DNA of 64,000 nucleotides from Sipunculus nudus (Eukaryota > Annelida > Sipuncula > Golfingiida > Sipunculidae). Shown piece after piece: positions 50,252 through 59,440 of the stretch. Under the pieces are notes generated by a model. It worked only from the letters and a program-made list of their open reading frames with translations, did no database searches and had not been told where the DNA came from. Position numbers and translations under genes: made by a program. Numbering within the stretch: position 1 is the first letter of the stretch; every line of letters starts with the position of its first letter. The stretch lies in the NCBI GenBank assembly GCA_026874595.1, contig CM049312.1, positions 67,054,929-67,118,928 of the forward strand, written 5' to 3'.

Positions 50252-51793
50252 ATGGGGGATCGCCTAGCATACACACGCCATCGCCAGGATGTCCTCAGTC
50301 TTTTCACTGGTCCACCGGGTAACAGTTACCGTTTTATGCCTTCCGATGGGAATTTCTTTTCTAACAGGTTACGACAGAGGGGAGTGACGTGGCGAGAAGA
50401 ACACATAGTTGTAGACGAATGCTCAATGTGTGCAGACAATGGAGACGATTCAGACTATATACACGATTACCATTACCATCCCAATTACCATCCCCAACAC
50501 GTCCCGGAACGGAAATATTGCCCCACGTGTCAAGAGACAGAAGTGATGGCACTGTTCACAATCGTTAAAACCTACGATTTGGGGCAAGGGATAACGTTTA
50601 CGTGGAGACCGTTGTTACGTCCAGGAGATACAGTGTTGTTTCGACACGGAGACAAGACAATCCACGTGGAAGGTTTCGGTTCCCTGTTGCGGTTGACTCT
50701 GGTAGTAAATCTCGACAGGATGCTATCTGAGGCTCAAAAGGTTAACCGCAGCGTGACCGGTTGGATATACCCAATGTATCTCGGTATATGTAAGTCCTTG
50801 CATATCCAGATGGACCCTTATGGCACTGTGTCATTCTACGACCGCATTAACAAGGACAATGCGCGCTTCACAATGCAGGTGGCGGCCCACAGGGATAAGG
50901 CGATATCGCTGACGACAGAAGTACTGTTCAAACTGTTGGAGCACGTGATCACCGATTACCAGGATGTAACCATTTACAACTGGGAACCTCCGCCGGTGTC
51001 TTATGACAACACTGTAGACGCAGTGACTGAATCCCCAGTGCAGCATGCCCACGCGAACACGGGTGATACTACTGAAGCTGGTGTTGACAGTGAGGTCGGA
51101 CCATCAGACGGTGTCGTGCCTTCTGACGGCAGGTTCTTTCGAGGTCATGTACGAGGGCATGGCATGCTTTACGACCGCGAGGAGATGATAGTGAAACAAT
51201 GCGAGATGTGCAACGTGGATTACGAACCTGTGTGTGATGGCGTACAGGAATACTGCCCTATATGCGACCAGAGTGAGTTGGATTATCTGTTCACACTTGA
51301 GGAACGCTTCAACTTCCAACCGTATGGCACCCCCGTCTCTGATTTGATATACTTCAACTGGATACGGTACAAGCGTTTTCAGGGCAAGGTAAGGTTGACA
51401 GGACAGAACAAAGATGTACAAGTACCGGGAATGCTCGCCATGCTGGAGGATAATATTCTGACCGGCGATTTGGATGTTTTGCTCCTGGCCGCTGAAAAGG
51501 AAAACTGTCGTATAAACGCACTGTTCCGCTATAAACAGATAAACCATGATCAAATGCACGAACTTCAACTCTCGATGGACCCGGACGGTATGGTAACGTT
51601 TTATGGACCTTTGGTAACGCGGTATATCATCGACACCGGCGGGGTACAGGAGACCATACAAACCGACATTTTGAATGCGCTATCGATCAAGGCATGGGAT
51701 GTTGTATCATTACTTAACACAGTGATCAGGTGCTACCCGCCGAGAGACTTGTCGGGTGCGATGTACACTTATCCTCGGGAACAGGCTGAATAG
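50252..51793 (+). CDS. Duplicated zinc-ribbon protein, family copy 1 (513 aa)
   Basis: Two homologous halves (about 30-240 and 290-505). Each starts PSDG-x-FF, has a four-Cys site (C57, C60, C90, C93; C317, C320, C335, C338, with CPTC and CPIC), then beta-rich sequence with MDPYGTVSFY or MDPDGMVTFY and a closing helix (ISLTTEVLFKLLEHVI; LSIKAWDVVSLLNTVI). The strand-strand-helix end resembles PC4/SUB1-type units only loosely. The first half has a His/Tyr/Asp-rich insert between the Cys pairs. The frame ends at TAG, but a 28-codon acidic tail continues in frame beyond it. Function unknown. Confidence 0.75.
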   Translation: MGDRLAYTRHRQDVLSLFTGPPGNSYRFMPSDGNFFSNRLRQRGVTWREEHIVVDECSMCADNGDDSDYIHDYHYHPNYHPQHVPERKYCPTCQETEVMALFTIVKTYDLGQGITFTWRPLLRPGDTVLFRHGDKTIHVEGFGSLLRLTLVVNLDRMLSEAQKVNRSVTGWIYPMYLGICKSLHIQMDPYGTVSFYDRINKDNARFTMQVAAHRDKAISLTTEVLFKLLEHVITDYQDVTIYNWEPPPVSYDNTVDAVTESPVQHAHANTGDTTEAGVDSEVGPSDGVVPSDGRFFRGHVRGHGMLYDREEMIVKQCEMCNVDYEPVCDGVQEYCPICDQSELDYLFTLEERFNFQPYGTPVSDLIYFNWIRYKRFQGKVRLTGQNKDVQVPGMLAMLEDNILTGDLDVLLLAAEKENCRINALFRYKQINHDQMHELQLSMDPDGMVTFYGPLVTRYIIDTGGVQETIQTDILNALSIKAWDVVSLLNTVIRCYPPRDLSGAMYTYPREQAE

Positions 51794-52143
51794 GACGAAG
51801 AAGAACAGATAATTGATGACGATACTGACGATGACGATACTGACGATGATGATGAGGAGATGAATGAGGACCATTAATCACGGGGGGAAGTCATATCGGA
51901 ACCAGTATGTAATGTACACATTTGTGTACACGAAATGTTACACAGCATGCGGCAGACGGTTCATCGGAGGTGAAGGTGAGGCCTTGCGTAATCTGAGACG
52001 TGTCGTGAACCACATGTGTCAGCAGATTATGTGGAACAACTCTGGAGCACGTGACTCACATATGACGAGGTCTATATATTTAGTGACGGCGGGACAGTGA
52101 TGTTGAGTTGGAGAGTGGAGCGGGTTGTTGAGGAGACGCCACG

Positions 52144-52151
52144 TATATAAA
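52144..52151 (+). promoter_or_regulatory. TATA box of zinc-ribbon copy 2
   Basis: TATATAAA only 31 bp before the ATG at 52182, implying a leader of a few bases. The AGGCAGCGC block after it is shared with copy 1. Confidence 0.6.
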
Positions 52152-52181
52152 CGCTGTCCCAGGCAGCGCTGGGCATATACG

Positions 52182-53942
52182 ATGGGGGGCCTCCGTGCAG
52201 ACACACGCCATCGCCAGGAGGTTATCAGTATTTTCACTGGTCCTCCGGGTAACACTTACCATTTCGCGCCATCCGGCGGGGCTTTCTTTTGTAACGTGTT
52301 ACGACAAAGGGGAGTCAGGTGGCGGGAACAACAAATAATTGTAGACAAATGCTCAATGTGTGCAGACGATTACCTTTACCGTTCCAACCACGACCATGCA
52401 AGGATATATTGCCCCACGTGTCAAGAGACAGAAGTGATGGCACTGTTCACAAACGAGAAAACCTACGATTTGGGGCAAGGGATAACGTTTACGTGGAGAC
52501 CGTTGTTACGTCGAGAAGATACAGTGTTGTTTCGACACGGAGACAAGACAATCCACGTGGAAGGCTTCGGTTCCGTGTTGCGGGCCCTGGTTGGACATCT
52601 CGACATGATTCTATGCGAGGCTCAAAAAGCGAACCGCAGCGTGACCGGTTGGATATACCGACGTTTTCCGGGTATCTGTGAGTCCTTGTATATCCAGATG
52701 GACCCGTACGGCACTGTGTCATTCTTTGACCGCATTAACAAGGACGACGCGTGTTTCACCATGCAGGTGGCGGTCCACAAGGAGAAAGCGATATCGCTGA
52801 CGACAGAAGTACTGTTCCAGCTGTTGGAACACGTGATCACCGATTACCAGAATGTAGTCATTTACGGCAAGAAACCTCCGGCGGTGTCTTATGACAACAT
52901 CGTAGACACAGTGACGGAATCCCCAGGGCAGCATGCCCACGCGAACACGGGTGATACTACTGAAGCTGGTGTTGACAGTGAGGGCGGACCATCAGACGGT
53001 GTCGTACCTTCTGACGGCATGTTCTTTCGAGATAATGTACGAGGGTATGATATGTTTTACGACCGCGAGAAGATGATAGTGATTCCCTGCAAGACGTGCA
53101 ACCCGGATTATGAAAATGTGTTTGATGGCGTACAGGAATACTGCCCTATATGCGACCAGAGTGAGTTGGAGTATCTGTTCACACGTGAGAGAACAATCGG
53201 CTTCCTACCGCATGGCACCGACACCTCGATTTGGGTATACTGCAAACCCCCCTGGGATTGGTGGATACACCTTAGATGGAAACCGTATTTGCGTTTCAAA
53301 GACAAAGTCACGCTCGTAACAGAAGACGAGGTACAAGTACCAGGAATGCTCGCCATGTTGGAGGATAATATTCTGACCGGCGATTTAGACGTTTTGCTCC
53401 TGGCCGCTCAAAAGGAAAACTGTCGTATGAACGCAGTGTTCCGCTATAATCGGATAAACCATGATCAAGTGCACGACCTTCACATCTCGATGGACCCAGA
53501 CGGTACCGTAACGTTTTATGGACCTTTGGAAACGCTGTATATCAACTTCCGCGACGAGATACAGACGATGATACAAACCGACACTTTGAATGCGATACCG
53601 CTCAAGGCATGGGATGTTGTATCATTACTGGAGTGTGTGATCAGTAACTACCCGCCGATAGATTTGTCGGGTACGATGTACACTTATCCTCGGTTGTTCC
53701 CTGAGAAAACTGAGGTTGAAAAGTACGAAGAAGGGCAGATGGATGAGGCCAGTTTAAAACGCGGAATGTTGTCATATGATTTCATACCCCGGACGTGTTA
53801 TCGGAACCTGCAGGTACCGTACACGTTTGTACATATACAAACATATATCCGTCATGCCACCCGCTGTTCTGGTGATACACGGGGCACTTACAATAACAAA
53901 CACACATGGGTATCAAGGGGGGGGGGAGGTGCTGGTTGCTGA
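52182..53942 (+). CDS. Duplicated zinc-ribbon protein, family copy 2 (586 aa)
   Basis: The ATG at 52182 matches the start of copy 1 (MGG versus MGD, then TRHRQ). Both halves and all eight Cys positions are kept, with a Trp-rich insert in the second half (WVYCKPPWDWWIHLRW). Unlike copy 1, the frame continues past the shared SGTMYTYP end for about 80 residues. The first part of this is acidic (KYEEGQMDEAS) and corresponds to the sequence after the stop in copy 1; the last 20 residues run into a G-rich tract and may be untidy readthrough. Confidence 0.75.
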   Translation: MGGLRADTRHRQEVISIFTGPPGNTYHFAPSGGAFFCNVLRQRGVRWREQQIIVDKCSMCADDYLYRSNHDHARIYCPTCQETEVMALFTNEKTYDLGQGITFTWRPLLRREDTVLFRHGDKTIHVEGFGSVLRALVGHLDMILCEAQKANRSVTGWIYRRFPGICESLYIQMDPYGTVSFFDRINKDDACFTMQVAVHKEKAISLTTEVLFQLLEHVITDYQNVVIYGKKPPAVSYDNIVDTVTESPGQHAHANTGDTTEAGVDSEGGPSDGVVPSDGMFFRDNVRGYDMFYDREKMIVIPCKTCNPDYENVFDGVQEYCPICDQSELEYLFTRERTIGFLPHGTDTSIWVYCKPPWDWWIHLRWKPYLRFKDKVTLVTEDEVQVPGMLAMLEDNILTGDLDVLLLAAQKENCRMNAVFRYNRINHDQVHDLHISMDPDGTVTFYGPLETLYINFRDEIQTMIQTDTLNAIPLKAWDVVSLLECVISNYPPIDLSGTMYTYPRLFPEKTEVEKYEEGQMDEASLKRGMLSYDFIPRTCYRNLQVPYTFVHIQTYIRHATRCSGDTRGTYNNKHTWVSRGGGGAGC

Positions 53943-53954
53943 GGAGACGGTACG

Positions 53955-53963
53955 TATATAAAA
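53955..53963 (+). promoter_or_regulatory. TATA box of zinc-ribbon copy 3
   Basis: TATATAAAA 31 bp before the ATG at 53994, the same very short spacing as in copy 2. Confidence 0.6.
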
Positions 53964-53993
53964 CGGCGTTCCAGGCACAGCCGTTCAGACAAG

Positions 53994-55223
53994 ATGGGGA
54001 ATACATGTGGAGACCGATGCAGTTCCCCGGAGATCCCGAGTCCTGACGCAGGTCGGCCCCGCAACCCGGGGAGATACGAACCGTCAGACGGGATGTACTT
54101 TCAGGACAGGTTGCGAGAGATGGGATTGCAATGGCGAGAACGCATACTTGTGAGAGCGTGCCAGAAATGTCAAACATCTCCGGGCATTACAGTCCCCGAC
54201 GACCGTGTCACATTCAAGTGGTACTGCCCCACGTGTGACGAGACGGAACTGACGGAACAGTTCGCAAAGGTTATAACATATCAAGTAGGGCAGGGCAAAT
54301 GTTTCAAATGGAGGCCGTGGGCCGTCCGAGGCGATACTGTAATTTTGGAACAAGGCACAGAGCACGTACACGTCGGAGGTTGGGTTTTCGTGTGGAAAAA
54401 ACTTGCCAAATATTTAGACCTGTTACTCAATGAGGCCCTAAAAGTAGGCGGCAGTGTTACAGGCTGGATATACGACATTGATGAGGGACTTGGTGAATCT
54501 GTGCATATCACAATGGACACATTTGGTACAGTCTCGTTCCACGCGCGCTTAGACAAGAACAACGAATCATTTAAGGGAGACGTTGTGGTTGACCACGAAA
54601 CCGCGATCTCCCTGAAAACAGTGGAACTGTGCCAGCTTCTGGATAACGTGATATCCGATTACCAGAAAGTATGCTTTATCTGCACGCCATGGAGGCCTCC
54701 TGCTGTGTCTTGTGAACACAAGATGGTAGGAGAACAGGCAGTGCGACAGGCGAAGACGGGTGCCCGTGAAAGTTACGAATGTGAGACAGAAAGTCACAAT
54801 GTGTTAAATGTGCCGGGTATGCTAGTCATGTTTGAGGACGAATTTCTGAGTAGCAATCTCAACGCTTTGCTGTTGATTGCTCAACGAGAAAACCGCAGCG
54901 TCACCGCAATGTTTCTCTATGAACGGTGGGTTTGTGACGATGACCATGTTTTGCACTTGTCAATGCATCCTGATGGGACAGTCACGTTTTACGGGTCTTT
55001 AAAACATGTTGATGTCGGAGCCTGCGGGTACGTTGCTAAGATACAAACCGACACTGCGACAACGATATCGTTGGCGGCTTGGCAGGTTTCAAAGTTGCTT
55101 GGGTACATTATCGAAGACTACCCACTCAGAGACCTGTCTGGCACCATGTGCCCTTACTCCCCGTTTGTTCGCAGGCAAGACTCTGGACGAAGAAAAACAG
55201 TAACGGGTGGCATAGGGACATAA
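53994..55223 (+). CDS. Zinc-ribbon protein, family copy 3, shorter (409 aa)
   Basis: The first half is complete: PSDGMYFQDRLREMG, Cys pairs CQKC and CPTC, MDTFGTVSFHARL and ISLKTVELCQLLDNVI. The second half lacks the zinc site and resumes at VPGMLVMFEDEFL, followed by HPDGTVTFYG and the closing helix ISLAAWQVSKLLGYII. The loss of one zinc ribbon explains the shorter length. The tail is basic instead of acidic (RRQDSGRRKTV). It is the most diverged of the three. Confidence 0.75.
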   Translation: MGNTCGDRCSSPEIPSPDAGRPRNPGRYEPSDGMYFQDRLREMGLQWRERILVRACQKCQTSPGITVPDDRVTFKWYCPTCDETELTEQFAKVITYQVGQGKCFKWRPWAVRGDTVILEQGTEHVHVGGWVFVWKKLAKYLDLLLNEALKVGGSVTGWIYDIDEGLGESVHITMDTFGTVSFHARLDKNNESFKGDVVVDHETAISLKTVELCQLLDNVISDYQKVCFICTPWRPPAVSCEHKMVGEQAVRQAKTGARESYECETESHNVLNVPGMLVMFEDEFLSSNLNALLLIAQRENRSVTAMFLYERWVCDDDHVLHLSMHPDGTVTFYGSLKHVDVGACGYVAKIQTDTATTISLAAWQVSKLLGYIIEDYPLRDLSGTMCPYSPFVRRQDSGRRKTVTGGIGT

Positions 55224-55234
55224 AACATGTATAA

Positions 55235-55308
55235 CGTCCCTGGGTGGGTTCGAACCACCAACCTCCCGATTAACAGCCGGACGCGCTAACCGATTGCGCC
55301 ACAGGGAC
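55235..55308 (-). tRNA. tRNA-Asn (anticodon GTT)
   Basis: Complete cloverleaf: acceptor GTCCCTG/CAGGGAC, D-stem GCGC/GCGC, anticodon stem TCCGG/TCGGG with loop CTGTTAA (anticodon GTT), T-stem GGTGG/CCACC with loop TTCGAAC. A TTTT stop follows at 55226-55223. No intron. It lies 12 bp past the stop of zinc-ribbon copy 3 on the opposite strand. Confidence 0.92.
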
Positions 55309-55387
55309 TACATGCTTTTTGTACATGAGTTTCTTCTGTTATCATGAACAGGTACTATTCCTTGATTTGATTGGCTGATGGAAAGTG

Positions 55388-55412
55388 TGACGTCACAGAC
55401 GATCTTTATAAA
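55388..55412 (+). promoter_or_regulatory. CRE/TATA-type promoter
   Basis: TGACGTCA (55388-55395) followed by TTTATAAA (55405-55412), similar to the other CRE/TATA modules but with slightly shorter spacing. A second TATA-like site (GATATATAATAATGG) near 55525 is closer to the ATG at 55570. Confidence 0.5.
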
Positions 55413-55569
55413 TGCCTTTAATCCCAGCAATACATGTTGTTTTCTTTACAATCTTATTCTTAAATCTGGGGCTCACCTGACACCAAACTATTTGTCAATA
55501 CCGATCACGTGCCTGCGTAAGAGATATATAATAATGGTGCGTTTGTCTACACACTAGACAGTTGGCAAC

Positions 55570-56538
55570 ATGATGGCAAACGATACTCAAGAGCAGAACG
55601 TGGCCGTGCCACAAGAAACGACGTTACACATGGTCGTTAATGCAGGACTGTCATCGTTTTATTATACAATGGAGGATTGTTATTACAAGGCTAAATACAT
55701 GAAATGGCTGTCTTGCGATGACCAGTTCTTCGTGTTTCTCGTATACGCCGAGCCCCGCCACATGCCAGATGTTATTGTACCCGTGAGTAATGGAGGTGAC
55801 AAACCTTTGGTTGGGACACCCGCCGTGAGGTACAACTACCAAGACGAACGGATACTCGTGTGCAATAACACAACTGTGGCTGACATGGTCCGAGCCGCCC
55901 GAAAAGACACCAGCACCCAAGAGTTAATCAAAGCACGCTTGATTGCACTACTGCCACAAAAACTGTGCCAAAAGCGTAACGTGGACATGAGGATTTTAGA
56001 TGGGGATGGATTCAGTCAGTTCCCCGTGGATGGACAATACATCGGAAACATTTGCGTGGCGATGAGACTGGATAAAAAACCAGCGGTAGCTGATAGCCCG
56101 GCACGCGTACCTGAAAATAAACCAGAGACTACGCCTGCATTTAACTTCGCTAGTGATGGTAAATCTACGGCGGGATTTTCGTTTGGTCAGAATGCGTCCT
56201 TTGGTAATGCAAATTCCACCTGGGGTACACCTATCAACACTGAAGCGACACGCAACACATCATCGAACGCAGGTGCCACATTGGGTACATCATCTAACGC
56301 AGCTGTGACGTTCCCTTCATTGGTATTTGGTTCACCACAAACTTCACGTCCAATATTCAGTCAGCCTTTCAACGCGAGTACGGTATTTGGTTCACCACAA
56401 ACGTCACGTCCGATATTCAGTCAGCCTTTCAACGCGAGTACGACTTTCGTTTCGCCATTTAACAAGACTGTCACCACGACGTCTTCTAACTCGTCAGCTG
56501 GTTTATTCAGCAATCCATCCAAAATTCTCTTTCGTTAA
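55570..56538 (+). CDS. Protein with nucleoporin-like FG-repeat tail (322 aa)
   Basis: Residues 1-170 form a compact, mixed alpha/beta region I do not recognise (FYYTMEDCYYKAKYMKW, then FFVFLVYAEP). Residues 190-322 are Ser/Thr/Asn/Gly-rich and disordered, with FG motifs as in nuclear-pore proteins: FSFG at 203-206, FG at 211-212, and VFG in two perfect 20-residue repeats (252-271, 272-291). FG tails bind nuclear transport receptors, so a role at the nuclear pore or in import of viral material is plausible (inference). No basic localisation signal is evident. Confidence 0.72.
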   Translation: MMANDTQEQNVAVPQETTLHMVVNAGLSSFYYTMEDCYYKAKYMKWLSCDDQFFVFLVYAEPRHMPDVIVPVSNGGDKPLVGTPAVRYNYQDERILVCNNTTVADMVRAARKDTSTQELIKARLIALLPQKLCQKRNVDMRILDGDGFSQFPVDGQYIGNICVAMRLDKKPAVADSPARVPENKPETTPAFNFASDGKSTAGFSFGQNASFGNANSTWGTPINTEATRNTSSNAGATLGTSSNAAVTFPSLVFGSPQTSRPIFSQPFNASTVFGSPQTSRPIFSQPFNASTTFVSPFNKTVTTTSSNSSAGLFSNPSKILFR

Positions 56539-56659
56539 ACTGGTGCGTGTGATACCACGTTTCCTGTCTGTGCTGGAATTGCGTCATCAACAAAAGGTAT
56601 AAATAGATAAATAACATTTTATATATAACAATATAAAGACACACTGAAGAGTAAACGTC

Positions 56660-56845
56660 ATGTCAATCACAGACATGGTCGACAACAGAATAGTCCGTGG
56701 TGCTGTATACGTCCTTCGCGCCGCCATACAAGAACTGCACGAAATAGGTGACGCTATCGCTTTACGCATCCATGAGGTATACGATAATTTTTATAACCTT
56801 TTCGACCAACCTGTTTTCAACAGAAGCGCACAGGACTATTCATGA
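56660..56845 (+). CDS. Possible small helical protein (61 aa)
   Basis: The ATG follows a TATA box (GGTATAAATAG near 56594) by about 60 bp. The sequence is two amphipathic helices (VRGAVYVLRAAIQELHEIGDAIALRI and onward, in part). Composition is not biased by repeats, which argues for a real gene, but no relative is visible in the window. Confidence 0.45.
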   Translation: MSITDMVDNRIVRGAVYVLRAAIQELHEIGDAIALRIHEVYDNFYNLFDQPVFNRSAQDYS

Positions 56846-56943
56846 TTAGTATTCGGGCATTTGGTGCGGGACATACGGTGAGGATATAAAAAGGGAATTG
56901 GTCTGAATAGCCCGGAAAGGGATCATTTGTTCCTTTATGCATC

Positions 56944-57132
56944 ATGGGAACAACATATTTAGAGACAGTGATACAGACAGCGACACAGAATTGTGATGAC
57001 GCAGGGAGGATTAATGTAACACGTGTTACACATGTTGCTAATGTGATTGTAGAAACTGAAGCTGTACAATATATGCATATTCATATATATATACGTGTCA
57101 TATATACGTGTTTTTGGATCATATATCTTTGA
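56944..57132 (+). CDS. Doubtful small open frame (62 aa)
   Basis: A TATA box (GGATATAAAAAGG near 56884) lies 60 bp before the ATG. The first 40 residues look ordinary; the last 20 are encoded by a (TA)-rich tract and are Ile/Tyr-rich. If real, the gene may be truncated by the microsatellite. Confidence 0.3.
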   Translation: MGTTYLETVIQTATQNCDDAGRINVTRVTHVANVIVETEAVQYMHIHIYIRVIYTCFWIIYL

Positions 57133-58400
57133 TTAATACTGATACATTTAAAGGTGTCATTGTTTGGACGTTGTGAAATGTGAAAACGTAGATAGATCTG
57201 GTTGACATGTTATTTTTTACTGTTTATGTTTTGACATATACATGAATGTATTGTTGATTACTGGACCAAAAAAAAAGCGGATCCCTTGTACTGTATCATA
57301 ACACAATACAATATGGTATCCATGCAAACATGTGTCGTGTTATATGTATCAATAAAACGAAATTGACATGGTTCAACGTCATGATTATATGGCATGCATG
57401 GTGTTGTGCGTTTGTAAATATTCAAAACAAGTATGTGTTCTGTGACGCGACTGTGCATCGTCGGGTAAACAAACATTTTTTGACATATGTGTCAGCGTTA
57501 TCCAAACAACGATTTTGAAAACCCCTGCGCCTGACCTGTTTGTTCACCGGAATCTCAGACATGACGGAGTATGAGCCGTCTCGTTGAGTCACGGAAATGT
57601 AAGGAATGAAAACAGATGACGGACTGATTGTTGCCTATTTAAAGAACTGACGCCCCCATATTAATGTACATTAACCAACACGTTGGTCAGGTTGCACAGA
57701 TAGCGGAAATACGTCCGTCTGTACAATGATTAGAAAGATTTGCAAGACGTATAGAATATACCTATCCTACGAAATATCTACACGTTAGGGGAGCGAGTAT
57801 AGGCACATTGTAGGACGTTTTATACTGGTACGAGTGGGGGATGGTAGGTATTTGACAATCCCGTACGAAGAACATTCCGGATATGTTATATTCTGAGCAC
57901 ACGCGCGGGCTATTATAATAGTTCGACTGATATGGGCTAGCACTAAACAGTAACCGAGCTACATGTATTATATTAGAGGAATATGCAAGCAAATGGATAG
58001 GGTACGTTGACACATATCAGACGTCATGGGGTGCACAGATTATGTGCAAAACATTCATGTCATACACGTGCAGTAGAGAAGATATTTAGAGGTGGATGAA
58101 ATAATATACATTTATCACACCGTCCAAAACCAAATCACAGGCGTGATATGACTTTGTGGGCTTCGATATGACACGACCGGAACATGTATATTTTCTCATG
58201 TTCACAAACATGACAGGTATGGAGAGAAAGAACAAACTGTAGGTTTCTATCAATTGTGTAACTTTCAGAGCGATTGTTGATGCGTTGTGGCCTGTTGGAC
58301 GACATATATCACAAATACTAAGATGGAAACATTGATAGCTGACAATAACCGACAAACAGACAGATATACTGACAAAGGTGCACAAGATGGAGACATTATG
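57133..58400. other. Intergenic, no gene seen
   Basis: AT-rich. An AATAAA near 57349 is the only signal noted. This is where compact gene content stops. Confidence 0.5.
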
Positions 58401-58404
58401 GCTT

Positions 58405-59440
58405 AACCAGGGTACGGGAAAGATACGGCGGAAGAAAATAAGCTATAGTTTATGTAATTGAGGTTTATAGTGTTGGCGATATGGCCAAAAGAAGATATGT
58501 CAAGGGAGGCTCGAATGCAGCGACACCTAGCGGCCATATCCGGAAAATGGAAAATACGTTTCGAGATATAATTACCAGACATAGGATGTATAAGTTTCAA
58601 AAGGGTTCCTGCAAAACTGTGGACTGTAAATGGCGTTATGTAGGACGCAAGAACCAGCAAGCAGATGAAATTGAGTAGACTGACAAACAGACGGACAGAC
58701 TGACAATGTGACACAAGATTGAGACCAGATGACCAACTCAGGTTACGGAGAAGACTCGGTGAAAGAAAATAAGCCATAATTTATGTAATTGAGGTTTATA
58801 GTATTGAAGATATGGCCAAAAGAAGATATCTTAAGGGAGGCTCGAATGCAGCGACACCTAGCGGCCATATCCGGAAAATGATCAACAGGTTTCGAGATAT
58901 TAGTACCAGACATAAGATGTATAAGTTTCAAACGGATTCCTGCAAACCTGTTGACTGTAAATTGCGTTATGTAGGACTCAAGAACCAGCAAGCAGATGAA
59001 ATTGAGTAGACTGACAAACAGACGGACAGACTGACAATGTGACACAAGATTGAGACCAGATGACCAACTCAGGTTACGGAGAAGACTCGGTGAAAGAAAA
59101 TAAGCCATAATTTATGTAATTGAGGTTTATAGTATTGAAGATATGGCCAAAAGAAGATATCTTAAGGGAGGCTCGAATGCAGCGACACCTAGCGGCCATA
59201 TCCGGAAAATGGTCGACAGATTTCGAGATATTAGTACCAGACATAAGATGTATAAGTTTCAAACGGATTCCTGCAAACCTGTTGACTGTAAATTGCGTTA
59301 TGTAGGACTCAAGAACCAACAAGCAGATGAAATTGAGTAGACTGACAAACAGACGGACAGACTGACAATGTGACACAAGATTGAGACCAGATGACCAACT
59401 CAGGTTACGGAGAAGCCTCAGAGAAAAAAAATAGAGCCTC
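58405..59440. repeat. 331-bp tandem satellite, three copies plus a partial one
   Basis: Starts near 58405, 58736 and 59067, with a fourth copy cut off at about 59440. Copies 2 and 3 are nearly identical; copy 1 is more diverged. Each carries the same 65-codon plus-strand frame (ATG at 58481, 58812, 59143) and longer minus-strand frames. The unit includes GCAGCGACACCTAGCGGCC, and its end has (ACAGACGG)-type repeats. Confidence 0.9.

Noticed and set aside
58403-59376. 100-124-codon minus-strand frames and 65-codon plus-strand frames repeated three times
   Set aside because: They are copied by the 331-bp satellite; equal openness on both strands and lack of promoter argue against genes.
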